64,000 bases of DNA from Streptomyces viridiviolaceus (GCF_014650995.1 NZ_BMWA01000001.1:248001-312000); one strand, 5' to 3'; counted from the stretch's first letter, positions 35,094-43,859 are shown. The notes: generated from the letters alone by a model not told the origin. Numbers and translations: made by a program.

Positions 35094-35399
35094 TCAGTGT
35101 GCCCCGTGGCCCGCCGCCAGGTCCTCCACCCTGCGGGCGAGCTCGACGTCCTTCTCGGTGACGGCACCGCCCGCGCTGTGGGTGTTGACGGCCAGGTTGA
35201 CCGTGTTGTACCCGAGGGTCAGGTCGGAGTGGTGGTCGAGCTCCTCCTGCACCTGCGCGATGTGGACGACCATGGCCGTCGCCGCGAAGTGCGAGCCGAG
35301 CCGGTAGGAGCGGGTGAGGCGGCCCGCGTCGAGGGACCAGCCGGGAAGCTCGGCCAGCCGCTCCTCGATCTCCTTCTGCGACAGCGGTTCGACGGGCAT
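35094..35399 (-). CDS. Pterin-4a-carbinolamine dehydratase
   Basis: This 101-residue protein matches the PCD/DCoH family, which dehydrates 4a-hydroxytetrahydropterin to recycle the cofactor. The active-site region is intact: E-L-D-H-H-S-D-L, the Y-N-x-V-N-L region and N-T-H-S-A-G-G. No aromatic amino acid hydroxylase is in the window. The bacterial protein can also act as a general pterin or metabolite-repair enzyme. Its gene is translationally linked to the methyltransferase. Confidence 0.93.
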   Translation of the reverse strand: MPVEPLSQKEIEERLAELPGWSLDAGRLTRSYRLGSHFAATAMVVHIAQVQEELDHHSDLTLGYNTVNLAVNTHSAGGAVTEKDVELARRVEDLAAGHGAH

Positions 35400-35535
35400 G
35401 GGCTGCGCTCCTTCCCTGGGGCCGGGCGAATGGTGCCGGGTTCCCTCTCAGCCTGCCACAGCGCGGCCGCCGGGGCGCTGGTCACACCGGGTGCGGCGGT
35501 GCCGCCGGGCCTCCGCGTCGACTACGGTTCGGAGC

Positions 35536-36351
35536 ATGACCGCTCTTCTGTCCGGTACCGCATCCACTGCCCAGGGCGTGGGCCCGTTGCTGCGGGCCTG
35601 GCGGGAGCGGCGTCGGGTCAGCCAGCTGGAGCTGGCGCTGCGCGCCGACTCCTCCGCCCGGCACATCAGCTTCATCGAGACCGGCCGCTCCCGGCCGAGC
35701 GAGGAGATGGTGCTGCGGCTGGCCGAGCACCTGGACGTGCCCGTGCGGGAGCGCAACGCCCTGCTGCTGGCGGCCGGTTACGCCCCTCACTACCCGGAGA
35801 CCCCGCTGGACGACCCGGCGCTGGACGCCCTGCGCGAGGGCATGGAGCGGCTGATCCGGGGATACGAGCCGTACCCGGCGCTGGTGGTCGACGCGACGTA
35901 CCACGTGCTGGCCGCCAACCGGGGCATCATGATGCTGATGGACGGCGTGCCGGAGCATCTCCTTCAGCCCCCGCTGAACGCGATGCGGCTGACGCTGCAC
36001 CCGGAGGGTCTGGCACCGCGCATCCGCAACCTCCGCGAGTGGCGCGGGCACCTGCTGGCGCAGATGGAACGGCAGATCGCCCTGCACCGTTCGGAGCCGC
36101 TGCGGGCGCTGTACGAGGAGGTGGCGGCGTACCCGGTGCCGGACACGGCGGGCGGCGCGGAACCCGACGAGCCGGTGCCGTACTTCGCGTTGCCGATGCA
36201 GGTGGAGCACGAGGGCCGGACGCTGTCGTTCATCTCCTCCATCTCCACCTTCAACACGCCGATGGACGTGACCGTCGCCGAGCTGGCCATCGAGACACTG
36301 CTCCCGGCCGACCCGGCGACGGTCAAGTACCTTCACACGCTCATGCCCTGA
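35536..36351 (+). CDS. XRE-family regulator with MmyB-like ligand domain
   Basis: The 271-residue protein has an XRE helix-turn-helix at about residues 20-75 (R-R-V-S-Q-L-E-L-A-L-R-A-D...H-I-S-F-I-E-T-G-R-S-R-P-S). A MmyB-type PAS-like domain follows (A-L-V-V-D-A-T-Y-H-V-L-A-A-N-R-G), which in the family binds fatty-acid-like ligands. ATG 35536 has GGAG three bases upstream. It converges with, and overlaps by 19 bp, the small membrane-protein gene, a common pairing. The target is probably a nearby oxidoreductase or membrane gene. Confidence 0.88.
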   Translation: MTALLSGTASTAQGVGPLLRAWRERRRVSQLELALRADSSARHISFIETGRSRPSEEMVLRLAEHLDVPVRERNALLLAAGYAPHYPETPLDDPALDALREGMERLIRGYEPYPALVVDATYHVLAANRGIMMLMDGVPEHLLQPPLNAMRLTLHPEGLAPRIRNLREWRGHLLAQMERQIALHRSEPLRALYEEVAAYPVPDTAGGAEPDEPVPYFALPMQVEHEGRTLSFISSISTFNTPMDVTVAELAIETLLPADPATVKYLHTLMP

Positions 36352-36758
36352 CGGCTCCTCAGCGCCGCGTACTGCATCAGGGCGAAGCCGGCGACGGTCA
36401 GTGCCTGGAGCACCGTCCACACGGCTCCGGCCGTGGTGGGCGTCAGCCACACCGCGAGGGCGACGAAACTCAGCGCCGCCCAGGCGAGGTTGACCTCCAC
36501 GACGGCCCGGACGGCGAGGGCCGGCGGATGGCGGCGCGCGGCCAGCAGGCCCACGGCGGCGGCGTACCCGGCGAGGAACGCGCCGAGGGCGAGCAGCAGC
36601 CCGGAGTCCTCGCCGAGGAAGTGGCCGAGCGGTCCGGACAGGGCGAGGTAGGCGACCGCGTTGCCGCCGGTCACGACCGCGTCGAGCGCCAGGAAGCGGC
36701 GCAGCATGACCTGCGGTTCCGAGGTGCGGGCAAGCGCGGCGAGCTGGTTGGTGGACAT
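36333..36758 (-). CDS. Small integral membrane protein, four predicted segments
   Basis: This 141-residue protein has four hydrophobic segments separated by short basic loops (R-R-H-P-P, R-S-R at the end), a conserved-hypothetical layout in Streptomyces. I cannot name a function. ATG 36758 has GGAGGGTGACTC close upstream. Its 3' end overlaps the MmyB-like regulator gene by 19 bp. The inverted repeat at 36874 lies 116-132 bp upstream of its start, and the gene may be controlled through it. Confidence 0.7.
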   Translation of the reverse strand: MSTNQLAALARTSEPQVMLRRFLALDAVVTGGNAVAYLALSGPLGHFLGEDSGLLLALGAFLAGYAAAVGLLAARRHPPALAVRAVVEVNLAWAALSFVALAVWLTPTTAGAVWTVLQALTVAGFALMQYAALRSRQGMSV

Positions 36759-36873
36759 GGCGAGTCACCCTCCGTCGGGGTCGGGCAGAGCTGCAGGGAC
36801 CCGGGTGCCGGACCGGAGTGCGCCGGCCCGGTACCCGGTGCCTCCACGATCCCGTCCGTCGCGCGCCCGGTCG

Positions 36874-36890
36874 ATTACCCGTCAGGTAAT
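36874..36890. promoter_or_regulatory. Inverted repeat in the 36.76-36.97 kb divergent region
   Basis: ATTACC-CGTCA-GGTAAT is a perfect 6-bp dyad in an otherwise very GC-rich gap. It has the look of a repressor operator. The candidate proteins are the MmyB-like or DUF5753 regulators or an unlinked TetR protein. Confidence 0.5.
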
Positions 36891-36974
36891 GCCCCGGTGC
36901 CACGGAGTCCCTGTGAGAGTGACAGGGGGACATGACACACTGCTGGCATCTTCGGCGCGTTGGGGAGGCGTGGC

Positions 36975-37838
36975 GTGAGTGAGCGGCGTGCCGCACCCAC
37001 CGTGGGCCAGGTGGTGCTCGGGAAGCGGCTGCAGGAACTGCGTGAGACGGCGGGCCTCAGGCGCGAGGAGGCCGCCAAGGTGCTCCGGGTGGCCCCGGCG
37101 ACCGTGCGGCGGATGGAGACGGCCGAGGTCGCGCTGAAAATACCGTACGTACAGATCCTGCTGACGGCGTACGGCGTGCCCGAGCACGAAGTGACCGCCT
37201 TCGTGGCGCTGGCCGAGGAGGCCAACCAGCCGGGCTGGTGGCAGCGGTACCACGACGTGCTGCCGGACTGGTTCAGCCTGTACGTGAGCCTGGAGGGCGC
37301 CGCCCGGATGATCCGGTCCTACGAGCCGCACTTCGTGCCGGGTCTGCTGCAGACCGAGGACTACGCGCGGGCGGTGCTGGAGGCCGGGACGATCGGCAGC
37401 GCGGGTCCGGACGCGGTCGAACGGCACGTGTCCCTGCGCATGGAGCGGCAGCGGCTGCTGGAGCGCGGGGCCGCACCCCACCTGTGGGTGGTGATGGACG
37501 AGACGGTGCTGCGGCGGCCGGTGAGCATCGACGGCCGGGTCATGCGCGAACAGCTGGAGAAACTGCTGGAGTTCGCTGACCGCGACCGGGTGACGCTGCA
37601 GGTCGCCGAGTTCGCGGACGGGCCGCACCCGGGCACGTACGCGCCGTTCACGCTGTTCCGCTTCGCCGAGCCGGAACTACCCGACATGGTCTTCACCGAA
37701 TATCTGACCGGTGCCCTGTACCTGGACTCGCGAGCCGAGGTCTCCGCGCACCTGGAGGTCCTGGACCACATGACGACGCGGGCCGCGTCGACGCAGCGCA
37801 CCGAGAAGATCCTGCGGGAGTACCGCGAGAACTTCTGA
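36975..37838 (+). CDS. XRE-family regulator with DUF5753 domain
   Basis: This 287-residue protein has a helix-turn-helix (about 15-70; R-R-E-E-A-A-K-V-L-R-V-A-P-A-T-V-R-R-M-E) and a DUF5753 domain with the hallmark S-Y-E-P-H-F-V-P-G-L-L-Q-T-E-D-Y-A-R. GTG 36975 has GGGAGG six bases upstream. Such regulators are numerous in Streptomyces and are usually linked to DUF397 or DUF574 genes. A DUF574 methyltransferase follows here by 46 bp. No DUF397 gene is present. Confidence 0.92.
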   Translation: MSERRAAPTVGQVVLGKRLQELRETAGLRREEAAKVLRVAPATVRRMETAEVALKIPYVQILLTAYGVPEHEVTAFVALAEEANQPGWWQRYHDVLPDWFSLYVSLEGAARMIRSYEPHFVPGLLQTEDYARAVLEAGTIGSAGPDAVERHVSLRMERQRLLERGAAPHLWVVMDETVLRRPVSIDGRVMREQLEKLLEFADRDRVTLQVAEFADGPHPGTYAPFTLFRFAEPELPDMVFTEYLTGALYLDSRAEVSAHLEVLDHMTTRAASTQRTEKILREYRENF

Positions 37839-37884
37839 GAGCACCGCCGCACATCGCGGCCGAGTCCCGAGGAGAACACACCGT

Positions 37885-38700
37885 ATGACCGGACCCGACG
37901 CCGCGTCCGTCCCCGTCGACACCAGCCGGCCGCATCCGGCCCGCGTCTACGACTGGTGGCTGGGCGGCAAGGACAACTACCCGGTGGACGAGGAACTGGC
38001 CCGCAGGATCCTCGCGGCGGACGACACGGCGGTCCGCGGGGCACGCGCCAACCGCCGTTTCATGCACCGGGCGGTCCGCACGGTCGCCGAGGCCGGGATC
38101 CGCCAGTTCCTGGACATCGGCACGGGCATCCCCACCGAGCCGAACCTGCACCAGGTGGCCCAGGCAGTGGCCCCCGAGGCTCGGGTGGTGTACGCCGACA
38201 ACGACCCGATCGTGCTCCGGCACGCCGAGGCACTGCTGCGCGGCTCGGCGGAGGGTTCCACCGACTACGTCCACGCGGACGTACGGGACCCGGACACGGT
38301 CCTGCGGCAGGCGGGCGAGTCCCTGGACTTCGGGCGGCCCGTCGCGCTGTCGCTGGTGGCCCTGACGCACTACCTCGGTGACGCCGTCGACGGGGACGAC
38401 GCGCACGGTCTGCTGAAGCGGTACGTCGGCGTCCTCGCGCCGGGCAGTTTCCTGATCCTGTCGCAGGTCACGCCGGACCTGAACCCCGAGGCGGTGGGGA
38501 AGGCCGCCGGTCTGTTCGCGCGCAACGGCACCCCGTTCTTCCCGCGGTCCCTGACCGAGTTCGCGCGCTTCTTCGACGGACTTGAGCTGCTGGGCCCCGG
38601 CATCATCCCGGTGACCGGGTGGCGGCCGGATCCGGAGGACGTGGCGGCCCAGGCGGAGGGCATCGTGCCGGTGTACGCGGGAGTGGCGCGCAAGCCCTAG
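37885..38700 (+). CDS. DUF574-type SAM-dependent methyltransferase
   Basis: The 271-residue protein has the family opening R-P-H-P-A-R-V-Y-D-W-W-L-G-G-K-D-N-Y. Motif I F-L-D-I-G-T-G-I-P follows, with V-V-Y-A-D-N-D-P and the L-V-A-L-T-H-Y-L region. DUF574 proteins are actinobacterial class I methyltransferases with unknown acceptors, almost always beside XRE/DUF5753 regulators as here. ATG 37885 has GAGGAGA upstream. It ends 233 bp before the nitrate reductase remnant. Confidence 0.9.
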   Translation: MTGPDAASVPVDTSRPHPARVYDWWLGGKDNYPVDEELARRILAADDTAVRGARANRRFMHRAVRTVAEAGIRQFLDIGTGIPTEPNLHQVAQAVAPEARVVYADNDPIVLRHAEALLRGSAEGSTDYVHADVRDPDTVLRQAGESLDFGRPVALSLVALTHYLGDAVDGDDAHGLLKRYVGVLAPGSFLILSQVTPDLNPEAVGKAAGLFARNGTPFFPRSLTEFARFFDGLELLGPGIIPVTGWRPDPEDVAAQAEGIVPVYAGVARKP

Positions 38701-38933
38701 GTGTACTGACCTGAAGCGTTGTTCACGCGGCTGATGGGTGGGTGGCCGCGAAGGCGCCTCGTCCGCCCGCGCGGGCGTGGGGGGCGCGCCGGGCGTCGCG
38801 GGGCCGGCGCGCGCACCACGGACACCCCTTGGGCGCAGCCCCGGCCGCACGCCTGACCCGTACGGCCGCCGCGAACGGGTACGCTCCCGCGCCCGCCCCT
38901 AGGTTCGGGACCAGGGCGAGCAAGGGAGCGCAC

Positions 38934-39875
38934 GTGACGGACACGCGGACACCGCCCACCGAGCCGGGAGCCGCGCTGCTGCGCGCGGGGCGGTTCTTCC
39001 GGTCCGGCACGGCCGCACCCGACCTGCACAGCATCGGCCTGGTCGGCCTGCCGACGGTCTGCTCGGAGACGTGCGTGGGACGGCTGCGGTACCCGGGGGT
39101 CGTCCTGAACGACGCCGACAAGGTGACCGCGGCCGCGTCCACGCCGGACGAGCGGGACCTGTACCGGGCGCAGCCGGACGTCTTCCTCGACCCCGAGGAC
39201 CCCGAGGTGGTCCGGGCGGCCCAGGAGGCGGGCATCCCGCACGACTGGCTGGAGGCGGCCCGCCGCTCCCCCGTGCACGCGCTGGTCGGCAGGTACAAGG
39301 TGGCGCTCTCCCTGAGCCCCGAGTACCGGACGATGCCGATGGTCTGGTACATCCCGCCGCTGTCGCCGGTCGTGGACGCGCTGACGGAGACCGGACACGA
39401 CGGCGAGGACGCGGACAACCTGTTCGGCGCGATCGACACGCTGCGCATCCCGCTGGAGTACCTGGCCGAGCTGTTCTCGGCGGGTGCCGTCGGCCCGGTG
39501 CGGGCGTTTCTGGAGAAGCCGGCGGCGATGCGTTCCCACACGCGGTCGGTCAACCTCGGCGAGGAGCCCGACCCGGCCGTCGCGGCCGCCGTCGGCATGG
39601 CGCCGGAGGAGGTCGAGGACATGTACCGGCTGCCGGCGATCGCCAAGCACGAGGAGCGGTACGTGATCCCGACGGCGGCCGTCGGGGACGCGCGCCGGCC
39701 GGAGGAGTCGGCGCTGCCGGACGCGTGCAGCCCGGACCACGAGGGCGGCCCCGGCATGGGCGGCGACGGCCCGTTCGGCCAGGACTCGGGCCGCCGGCGG
39801 CTTCCGCTGGTGCCGGTGGAGAACTTCCACATCCTGCGCAGGCGGCAGACCGCGGACGACGAGAGGGAGGTCTGA
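38934..39875 (+). pseudogene. In-frame NarG'-'NarH chimera: remnant of respiratory nitrate reductase genes
   Basis: The 313-codon frame starts at GTG 38934 with an intact AAGGGAG site. Residues 1-37 (T-D-T-R-T-P-P-T-E-P-G, then L-L-R-A-G-R-F-F-R-S-G-T) read like the N-terminus of the catalytic subunit NarG. From about residue 41 (L-P-T-V-C-S-E-T-C-V-G-R-L-R-Y-P-G-V) to the end it is the C-terminal 60% of the Fe-S subunit NarH. Everything between is missing: the molybdopterin domains of NarG and most NarH cluster cysteines. A deletion of about 4 kb, estimated from usual family lengths, joined the two genes in frame. The product cannot reduce nitrate. The frame stays open and overlaps narJ by ATGA. 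Confidence 0.8.
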
Positions 39876-40372
39876 TGCCCGGCAGCTTCGAGATGCTGTA
39901 CCAGGCGGCGGCGCTCTGTCTGACCTACCCCGACGACGACTTCCGCGCCCGGCTGCCGTTGCTGCGCGAGGCCGCGCCGCAGTTGCGGGAGTTCACCGAC
40001 CACGCGGCGGTGACGCCGCAGGGCGAACTGCAGGCGCACTACGTGGAGGTCTTCGACTTCAGGAACCGCCACAGCCTGTACCTGAGCCGGTGGCGCGACG
40101 GCGACACCCGGCGGCGCGGGATGTCGCTGGTCCGCTTCAAGGATCTCTACCGCGCCCACGGCCTCGAGTTCACCGGCGAGGAGCTGCCCGACTTCCTGCC
40201 GGCGGTGCTGGAGTTCGTCGCCCGCACCGGTGAGACGGAGCTGCTCGTGGAGCACCGCGACGCCCTGGAGCAGCTGCGCTCCCGGCTCACCGCGTTCGGC
40301 ACGCCGTACGCCTGTGTCCTGGACGCCGTGTGCGCCACCCTGCCGTCCGCGTCCTCCGGAGCCCGCCCATGA
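39875..40372 (+). CDS. narJ: Nitrate reductase assembly chaperone NarJ, orphaned
   Basis: This 165-residue all-helical protein of the NarJ/TorD family (L-T-Y-P-D-D-D-F, H-Y-V-E-V-F-D-F-R-N-R-H-S-L-Y-L-S-R-W-R-D-G-D-T-R-R-R-G, L-P-D-F-L-P-A-V-L-E-F) inserts the molybdenum cofactor into NarG. The ATG overlaps the chimera stop and its TGA overlaps the narI start. It is at the short end for the family and its C-terminus stops soon after A-T-L-P, so it may be slightly truncated. With NarG and NarI destroyed in this cluster it has no local client, but it could serve another copy elsewhere in the genome. Confidence 0.85.
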   Translation: MPGSFEMLYQAAALCLTYPDDDFRARLPLLREAAPQLREFTDHAAVTPQGELQAHYVEVFDFRNRHSLYLSRWRDGDTRRRGMSLVRFKDLYRAHGLEFTGEELPDFLPAVLEFVARTGETELLVEHRDALEQLRSRLTAFGTPYACVLDAVCATLPSASSGARP

Positions 40373-40836
40373 CCGTGTTCCTGTGGGGCATGCTGCCCTA
40401 CGCCGCGTTCGCCCTGCTCGTCGCCGGACTGATCCGGCGGCACCGCTACGACCGGTTCGGCTGGACGACCCCGTCCTCACAGGTCTACGAGTCGAAGCTG
40501 CTGAACATCGCCTCCCGGTGTTCCACTACGGCATCCTCTTCGTGCTGGTGGGCCATCTGATCGGGCTGTTCGTGCCGGCGTCGTGGACCGACGCGCTCGG
40601 TCGACGAGCACGCCTACCACTTGTTCCCGCTCTACGGCGGAACCGCGGCCGGGGTGCTGACGGTCGCCGGGATCGGGATGGTGCCGATCGCCCTGGTGCC
40701 GTACACGCGGCTGGTCCACATGTTCAGCGCACCGGTGCAGCACCTGGTCCGGCCGTACGTGGTGTACCGGTCACGCGTCCCCAGGCGGCCGGGGCCGCGC
40801 CCGGACCGGCGGGGCTGGGAGCGGGCGGGGTCCTGA
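40369..40836 (+). pseudogene. narI: narI pseudogene: two frameshifts and an internal deletion
   Basis: The cytochrome b subunit NarI is recognisable in three frames. It begins at ATG 40369 (F-L-W-G-M-L-P-Y, D-R-F-G-W-T-T-P-S-S-Q-V-Y-E-S-K). It shifts near 40519 to V-F-H-Y-G-I-L-F-V-L-V-G-H-L and shifts again near 40602 to D-E-H-A-Y-H-L-F-P-L-Y-G-G, ending with T-R-L-V-H-M-F-S-A-P-V...R-P-Y-V-V-Y. Each shift fits loss of one base. Between G-G-T-A-A-G and T-R-L-V-H roughly 80 residues of the usual protein are absent, which removes haem-ligand helices. It cannot make functional NarI. It ends 7 bp before the convergent dnaK stop. Confidence 0.85.
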
Positions 40837-40843
40837 GCGGCGC

Positions 40844-42727
40844 TCAAGCCGCGGGGCCCTTGGTGTCCTTGCTGCCCTTCGTGTCCTTGTCGTCGTCGAC
40901 GATCTCGGCGTCCACCACGGAGTCCTCGTCCTGTGCCGAGGCGTGCTGTTCGCTCCCCTCCCCCGACGGCTGCTGCTGGGCCTGGGCGTACATCGCCTGC
41001 CCCATGCGCTGGCTGACGGAGGCGAGTTTCTCGACGCCGTCCCGCAGCTCTGCCGTGTCGGCGTTGCGCTCCAGCCGGTCCTTGAGGTCGGCGACGGCCG
41101 ACTCGACCTCCGCGCGGGTGTCGGCGGGAATCCTGTCACCGTTGTCCCGGATGAACTTCTCGGTCTGGTAGACGAGCTGTTCGGCCTGGTTGCGGGTCTC
41201 GGCCGCCTCCCGGCGTTTGCGGTCCTCCTCGGCGTACTGCTCGGCGTCCCGCATCATGCGGTCGATGTCCTCCTTGGGCAGTGCCGAGCCGCCGGTGACG
41301 GTCATCTTCTGCTCACGGCCGGTCGCCAGGTCCTTGGCGGAGACGTGCATGATGCCGTTGGCGTCGATGTCGAAGGCCACCTCGATCTGCGGGACGCCGC
41401 GCGGGGCGGGCGGCAGCCCCGTGAGGTCGAAGACGCCCAGCTTCTTGTTGTAGGCGGCGATCTCGCGTTCGCCCTGGTAGACCTGGATGCCGACCGAGGG
41501 CTGGTTGTCGGTCGCCGTGGTGAAGATCTCCGAACGCCGGGTCGGGATGGTCGTGTTGCGCTCGATCAGCCTGGTCATGATGCCGCCCTTGGTCTCGATG
41601 CCGAGGGACAGCGGGGTGACGTCGAGGAGCAGGACGTCCTTGACGTCACCGCGCAGGACGCCCGCCTGCAGGGCCGCGCCGACGGCCACCACCTCGTCGG
41701 GGTTGACGCCCTTGTGCGGGTCCTTGCCGGTGAGTTCCTTGACCAGGTCGGTGACGGCCGGCATCCGGGTGGAGCCGCCGACGAGGATCACGTGGTCGAC
41801 GGCGGAGAGCTTCACGCCCGCGTCCTTGACCGCCTGGTGGAAGGGGGTCCGGCAGCGGTCGAGCAGGTCGGCGGTGAGTTCCTGGAACTGGGCGCGGGTG
41901 AGCTTCTCTTCCAGGTGCAGCGGGCCCTCGGCCGAGGCCGTGATGTACGGCAGGTTGATCGTCGTCTCGGTCGAGGAGGACAGTTCGATCTTGGCCTTCT
42001 CGGCGCCCTCCCGCAGCCGCTGCAGCGCCATCTTGTCGCCGCCGAGGTCGATGCCGTACTGCCCCTTGAACCGCTTGACGAGGTACTCGACGATCCGCTG
42101 GTCCCAGTCGTCGCCGCCGAGGTGGGTGTCGCCGTTGGTGGCCTTCACCTCGATGACGCCCTCGCCCATCTCCAGCAGCGACACGTCGAAGGTGCCGCCG
42201 CCGAGGTCGAAGACGAGCACGGTCTGGTCGTTCTCCTTGTCCAGTCCGTACGCCAGGGCCGCCGCCGTCGGCTCGTTGATGATCCGCAGCACCTTCAGGC
42301 CGGCGATCTCCCCGGCCTCCTTGGTCGCCTGCCGCTGGGTGTCGTCGAAGTAGGCGGGGACGGTGATCACGGCGTCGGTGACGTCCTCGCCCAGATACGC
42401 CTCCGCGTCCCGCTTGAGCTTCTGCAGCACCCGCGCGGACAGCTCCTGCGCCCGGTAGCGGGTGCCGTCGACCGTGCCCTGGTCCGGGAAGCGCCAGTGC
42501 GCGTCGCCCATGTACCGCTTCACGGAGCGCGCGGTGCGCTCGACGTTGGTCACGGCCTGCCGTTTGGCGACCTCGCCGACCAGCACCTCGCCGTTCTTCG
42601 CGAAGGCCACCACCGAGGGGGTGGTCCGTGCCCCCTCCGCGTTGGCGACGACCGTGGGTTCACCGCCCTCCAGAACCGCCACCACGGAGTTCGTGGTCCC
42701 GAGATCGATACCGACCGCACGTCCCAT
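40844..42727 (-). CDS. dnaK: DnaK-type Hsp70 chaperone, stand-alone paralog
   Basis: The 627-residue Hsp70 has the full ATPase signatures (G-I-D-L-G-T-T-N-S at the start, [25 protein letters not shown]). It also has a complete substrate domain and the acidic tail of DnaK. ATG 42727 has GAAGGGGA upstream. No grpE, dnaJ or hspR gene follows, so this is not the main dnaK operon but an extra copy. The HspR-type dyad 55-75 bp upstream of the start predicts heat induction by the same repressor. Confidence 0.95.
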   Translation of the reverse strand: MGRAVGIDLGTTNSVVAVLEGGEPTVVANAEGARTTPSVVAFAKNGEVLVGEVAKRQAVTNVERTARSVKRYMGDAHWRFPDQGTVDGTRYRAQELSARVLQKLKRDAEAYLGEDVTDAVITVPAYFDDTQRQATKEAGEIAGLKVLRIINEPTAAALAYGLDKENDQTVLVFDLGGGTFDVSLLEMGEGVIEVKATNGDTHLGGDDWDQRIVEYLVKRFKGQYGIDLGGDKMALQRLREGAEKAKIELSSSTETTINLPYITASAEGPLHLEEKLTRAQFQELTADLLDRCRTPFHQAVKDAGVKLSAVDHVILVGGSTRMPAVTDLVKELTGKDPHKGVNPDEVVAVGAALQAGVLRGDVKDVLLLDVTPLSLGIETKGGIMTRLIERNTTIPTRRSEIFTTATDNQPSVGIQVYQGEREIAAYNKKLGVFDLTGLPPAPRGVPQIEVAFDIDANGIMHVSAKDLATGREQKMTVTGGSALPKEDIDRMMRDAEQYAEEDRKRREAAETRNQAEQLVYQTEKFIRDNGDRIPADTRAEVESAVADLKDRLERNADTAELRDGVEKLASVSQRMGQAMYAQAQQQPSGEGSEQHASAQDEDSVVDAEIVDDDKDTKGSKDTKGPAA

Positions 42728-42781
42728 CGCCGTCCCCTTCCGCCAGGGCACCTACGGGCACCTATGCTCTCCAGCACAAAA

Positions 42782-42802
42782 CTTGAGTGTGCTGTTGTCA
42801 AG
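42782..42802. promoter_or_regulatory. HAIR-type HspR operator upstream of dnaK
   Basis: CTTGAGT (42782-42788), 7 bp, TGTCAAG (42796-42802) matches the HAIR consensus CTTGAGT-N7-ACTCAAG at 12 of 14 arm positions with the exact spacer. HspR bound to this element represses heat-shock genes in Streptomyces. Confidence 0.8.
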
Positions 42803-42850
42803 GGCGCATGAGGGCACTGGCGGAAGGGGGGCGGAAAGGGACGGCCGGGG

Positions 42851-43276
42851 TCAGGCGAGCTTGGCCGACAGGGTGATCGTCGTGCCGGTGAGGGCCTGGC
42901 TGACCGGGCAGTTCTTCTTGGCGTCCTCGGCGGCGGCGACGAACGCGTCGTTGTCGATGCCGGGGACGGTTCCCTCGACGGTGAGGTGGATGCCGGTGAT
43001 GCCCTCACCCGGCTGGAAGGTGACGTCGGCCGAGGTGACCAGCTTGGTGGGCGGGGTGCCGGCGCCGGCCAGGCCGTGCGACAGCGCCATGGAGAAGCAG
43101 CTGGAGTGGGCGGCGGCGATCAGCTCCTCGGGGCTGGTCTTCCCGTTCGCCCGCTCGGCGCGCGAAGGCCACGACACCGGCTGCTCGCCGATGCCGGACG
43201 AGTCGAAGGTGACGACACCGTTGCCCTCGAGCAGGTTGCCTTCCCAGACGGTGTGTGCGGAACGCGTGGTTGCCAC
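42851..43276 (-). CDS. OsmC-family peroxiredoxin-like protein
   Basis: This 141-residue protein has the two redox cysteines of OsmC/Ohr proteins, Cys60 (A-H-S-S-C-F-S-M-A-L) and Cys123 (K-K-N-C-P-V-S-Q-A-L), plus the N-terminal W-E-G-N-L-L-E-G-N-G-V strand. It reduces organic hydroperoxides with thiol partners in the cytoplasm. It fits the OsmC subgroup better than Ohr. GTG 43276 has AAAGGAT upstream. It appears monocistronic. Confidence 0.9.
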   Translation of the reverse strand: MATTRSAHTVWEGNLLEGNGVVTFDSSGIGEQPVSWPSRAERANGKTSPEELIAAAHSSCFSMALSHGLAGAGTPPTKLVTSADVTFQPGEGITGIHLTVEGTVPGIDNDAFVAAAEDAKKNCPVSQALTGTTITLSAKLA

Positions 43277-43363
43277 GACGCATCCTTTCGAATTCTCTTG
43301 CTGTAGCCGGTCGATGGGAACCCGTTGCCCGGGTCCCCGCCCCCCATCCGATCACACTCCGGC

Positions 43364-43786
43364 TCAGCTCACCCGGAACACCGGTCCCCGGGCGGTGAAC
43401 GGCAGCCGTGCGCCCTGCGGAATCAGGTAGGCGTGCTCGCGCCGCACCCGCAGCACGTCGCACCGGCCGTCGGTGACGACGAGGACCGGCGCCGCGGACG
43501 GGAAGTCGTCCAGGAACAGGCAGTACGGCTCGTCGCGGGCGATCGCCTCGGGCGGGCAGAACACCGAGCGCCCGTTCCGTATCCGCGGGACGCCGATCAG
43601 GTCCTCCGGGGCGAGCTGTGTGCCGAGCAGGCTCACGCACTCCAGGCCCAGCGAGTCGGCGAAGTCCCTCACCGGGGACGACTTGCCGATGCCGGGTGCG
43701 CCCCGGAGGAAGACCGGCCGCACGGTGGCGAGGCCGGGCAGCAGTTCCGGAAGGCGGGCGGGAGCGACGGTGACGGCAGCCTGCAC
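43364..43786 (-). pseudogene. Truncated MoxR-type AAA ATPase, probable deletion chimera
   Basis: The 140-codon frame starts at GTG 43786 with GAGGAG upstream. Residues 1-94 are the N-terminal half of a MoxR-like AAA+ ATPase: Walker A G-A-P-G-I-G-K-S at 29-36, sensor-like L-A-P-E-D-L-I-G-V and Walker B Y-C-L-F-L-D-D at 88-94. After that the family sequence (sensor 1, arginine finger, lid) is absent. The tail A-P-V-L-V-V-T-D-G-R-C-D continues to G-P-V-F-R and reads like the end of a VWA-like partner protein. An in-frame deletion fusing two adjacent genes explains this best. It should be inactive as an ATPase, though the frame remains open. Confidence 0.6.
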
Positions 43787-43859
43787 GCAGGGCTCCTCGG
43801 TCGGGTCTCGAAGCGGACCCGCACCGGTGTGGGCGGCCCGGGTGCCGTCCGCAGCCGAA

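Noticed and set aside
33514..35307. 597-residue plus-strand frame
   Set aside because: It spans two divergent real genes and intergenic hairpins, with Arg/Gly-rich low complexity and no conserved motif.
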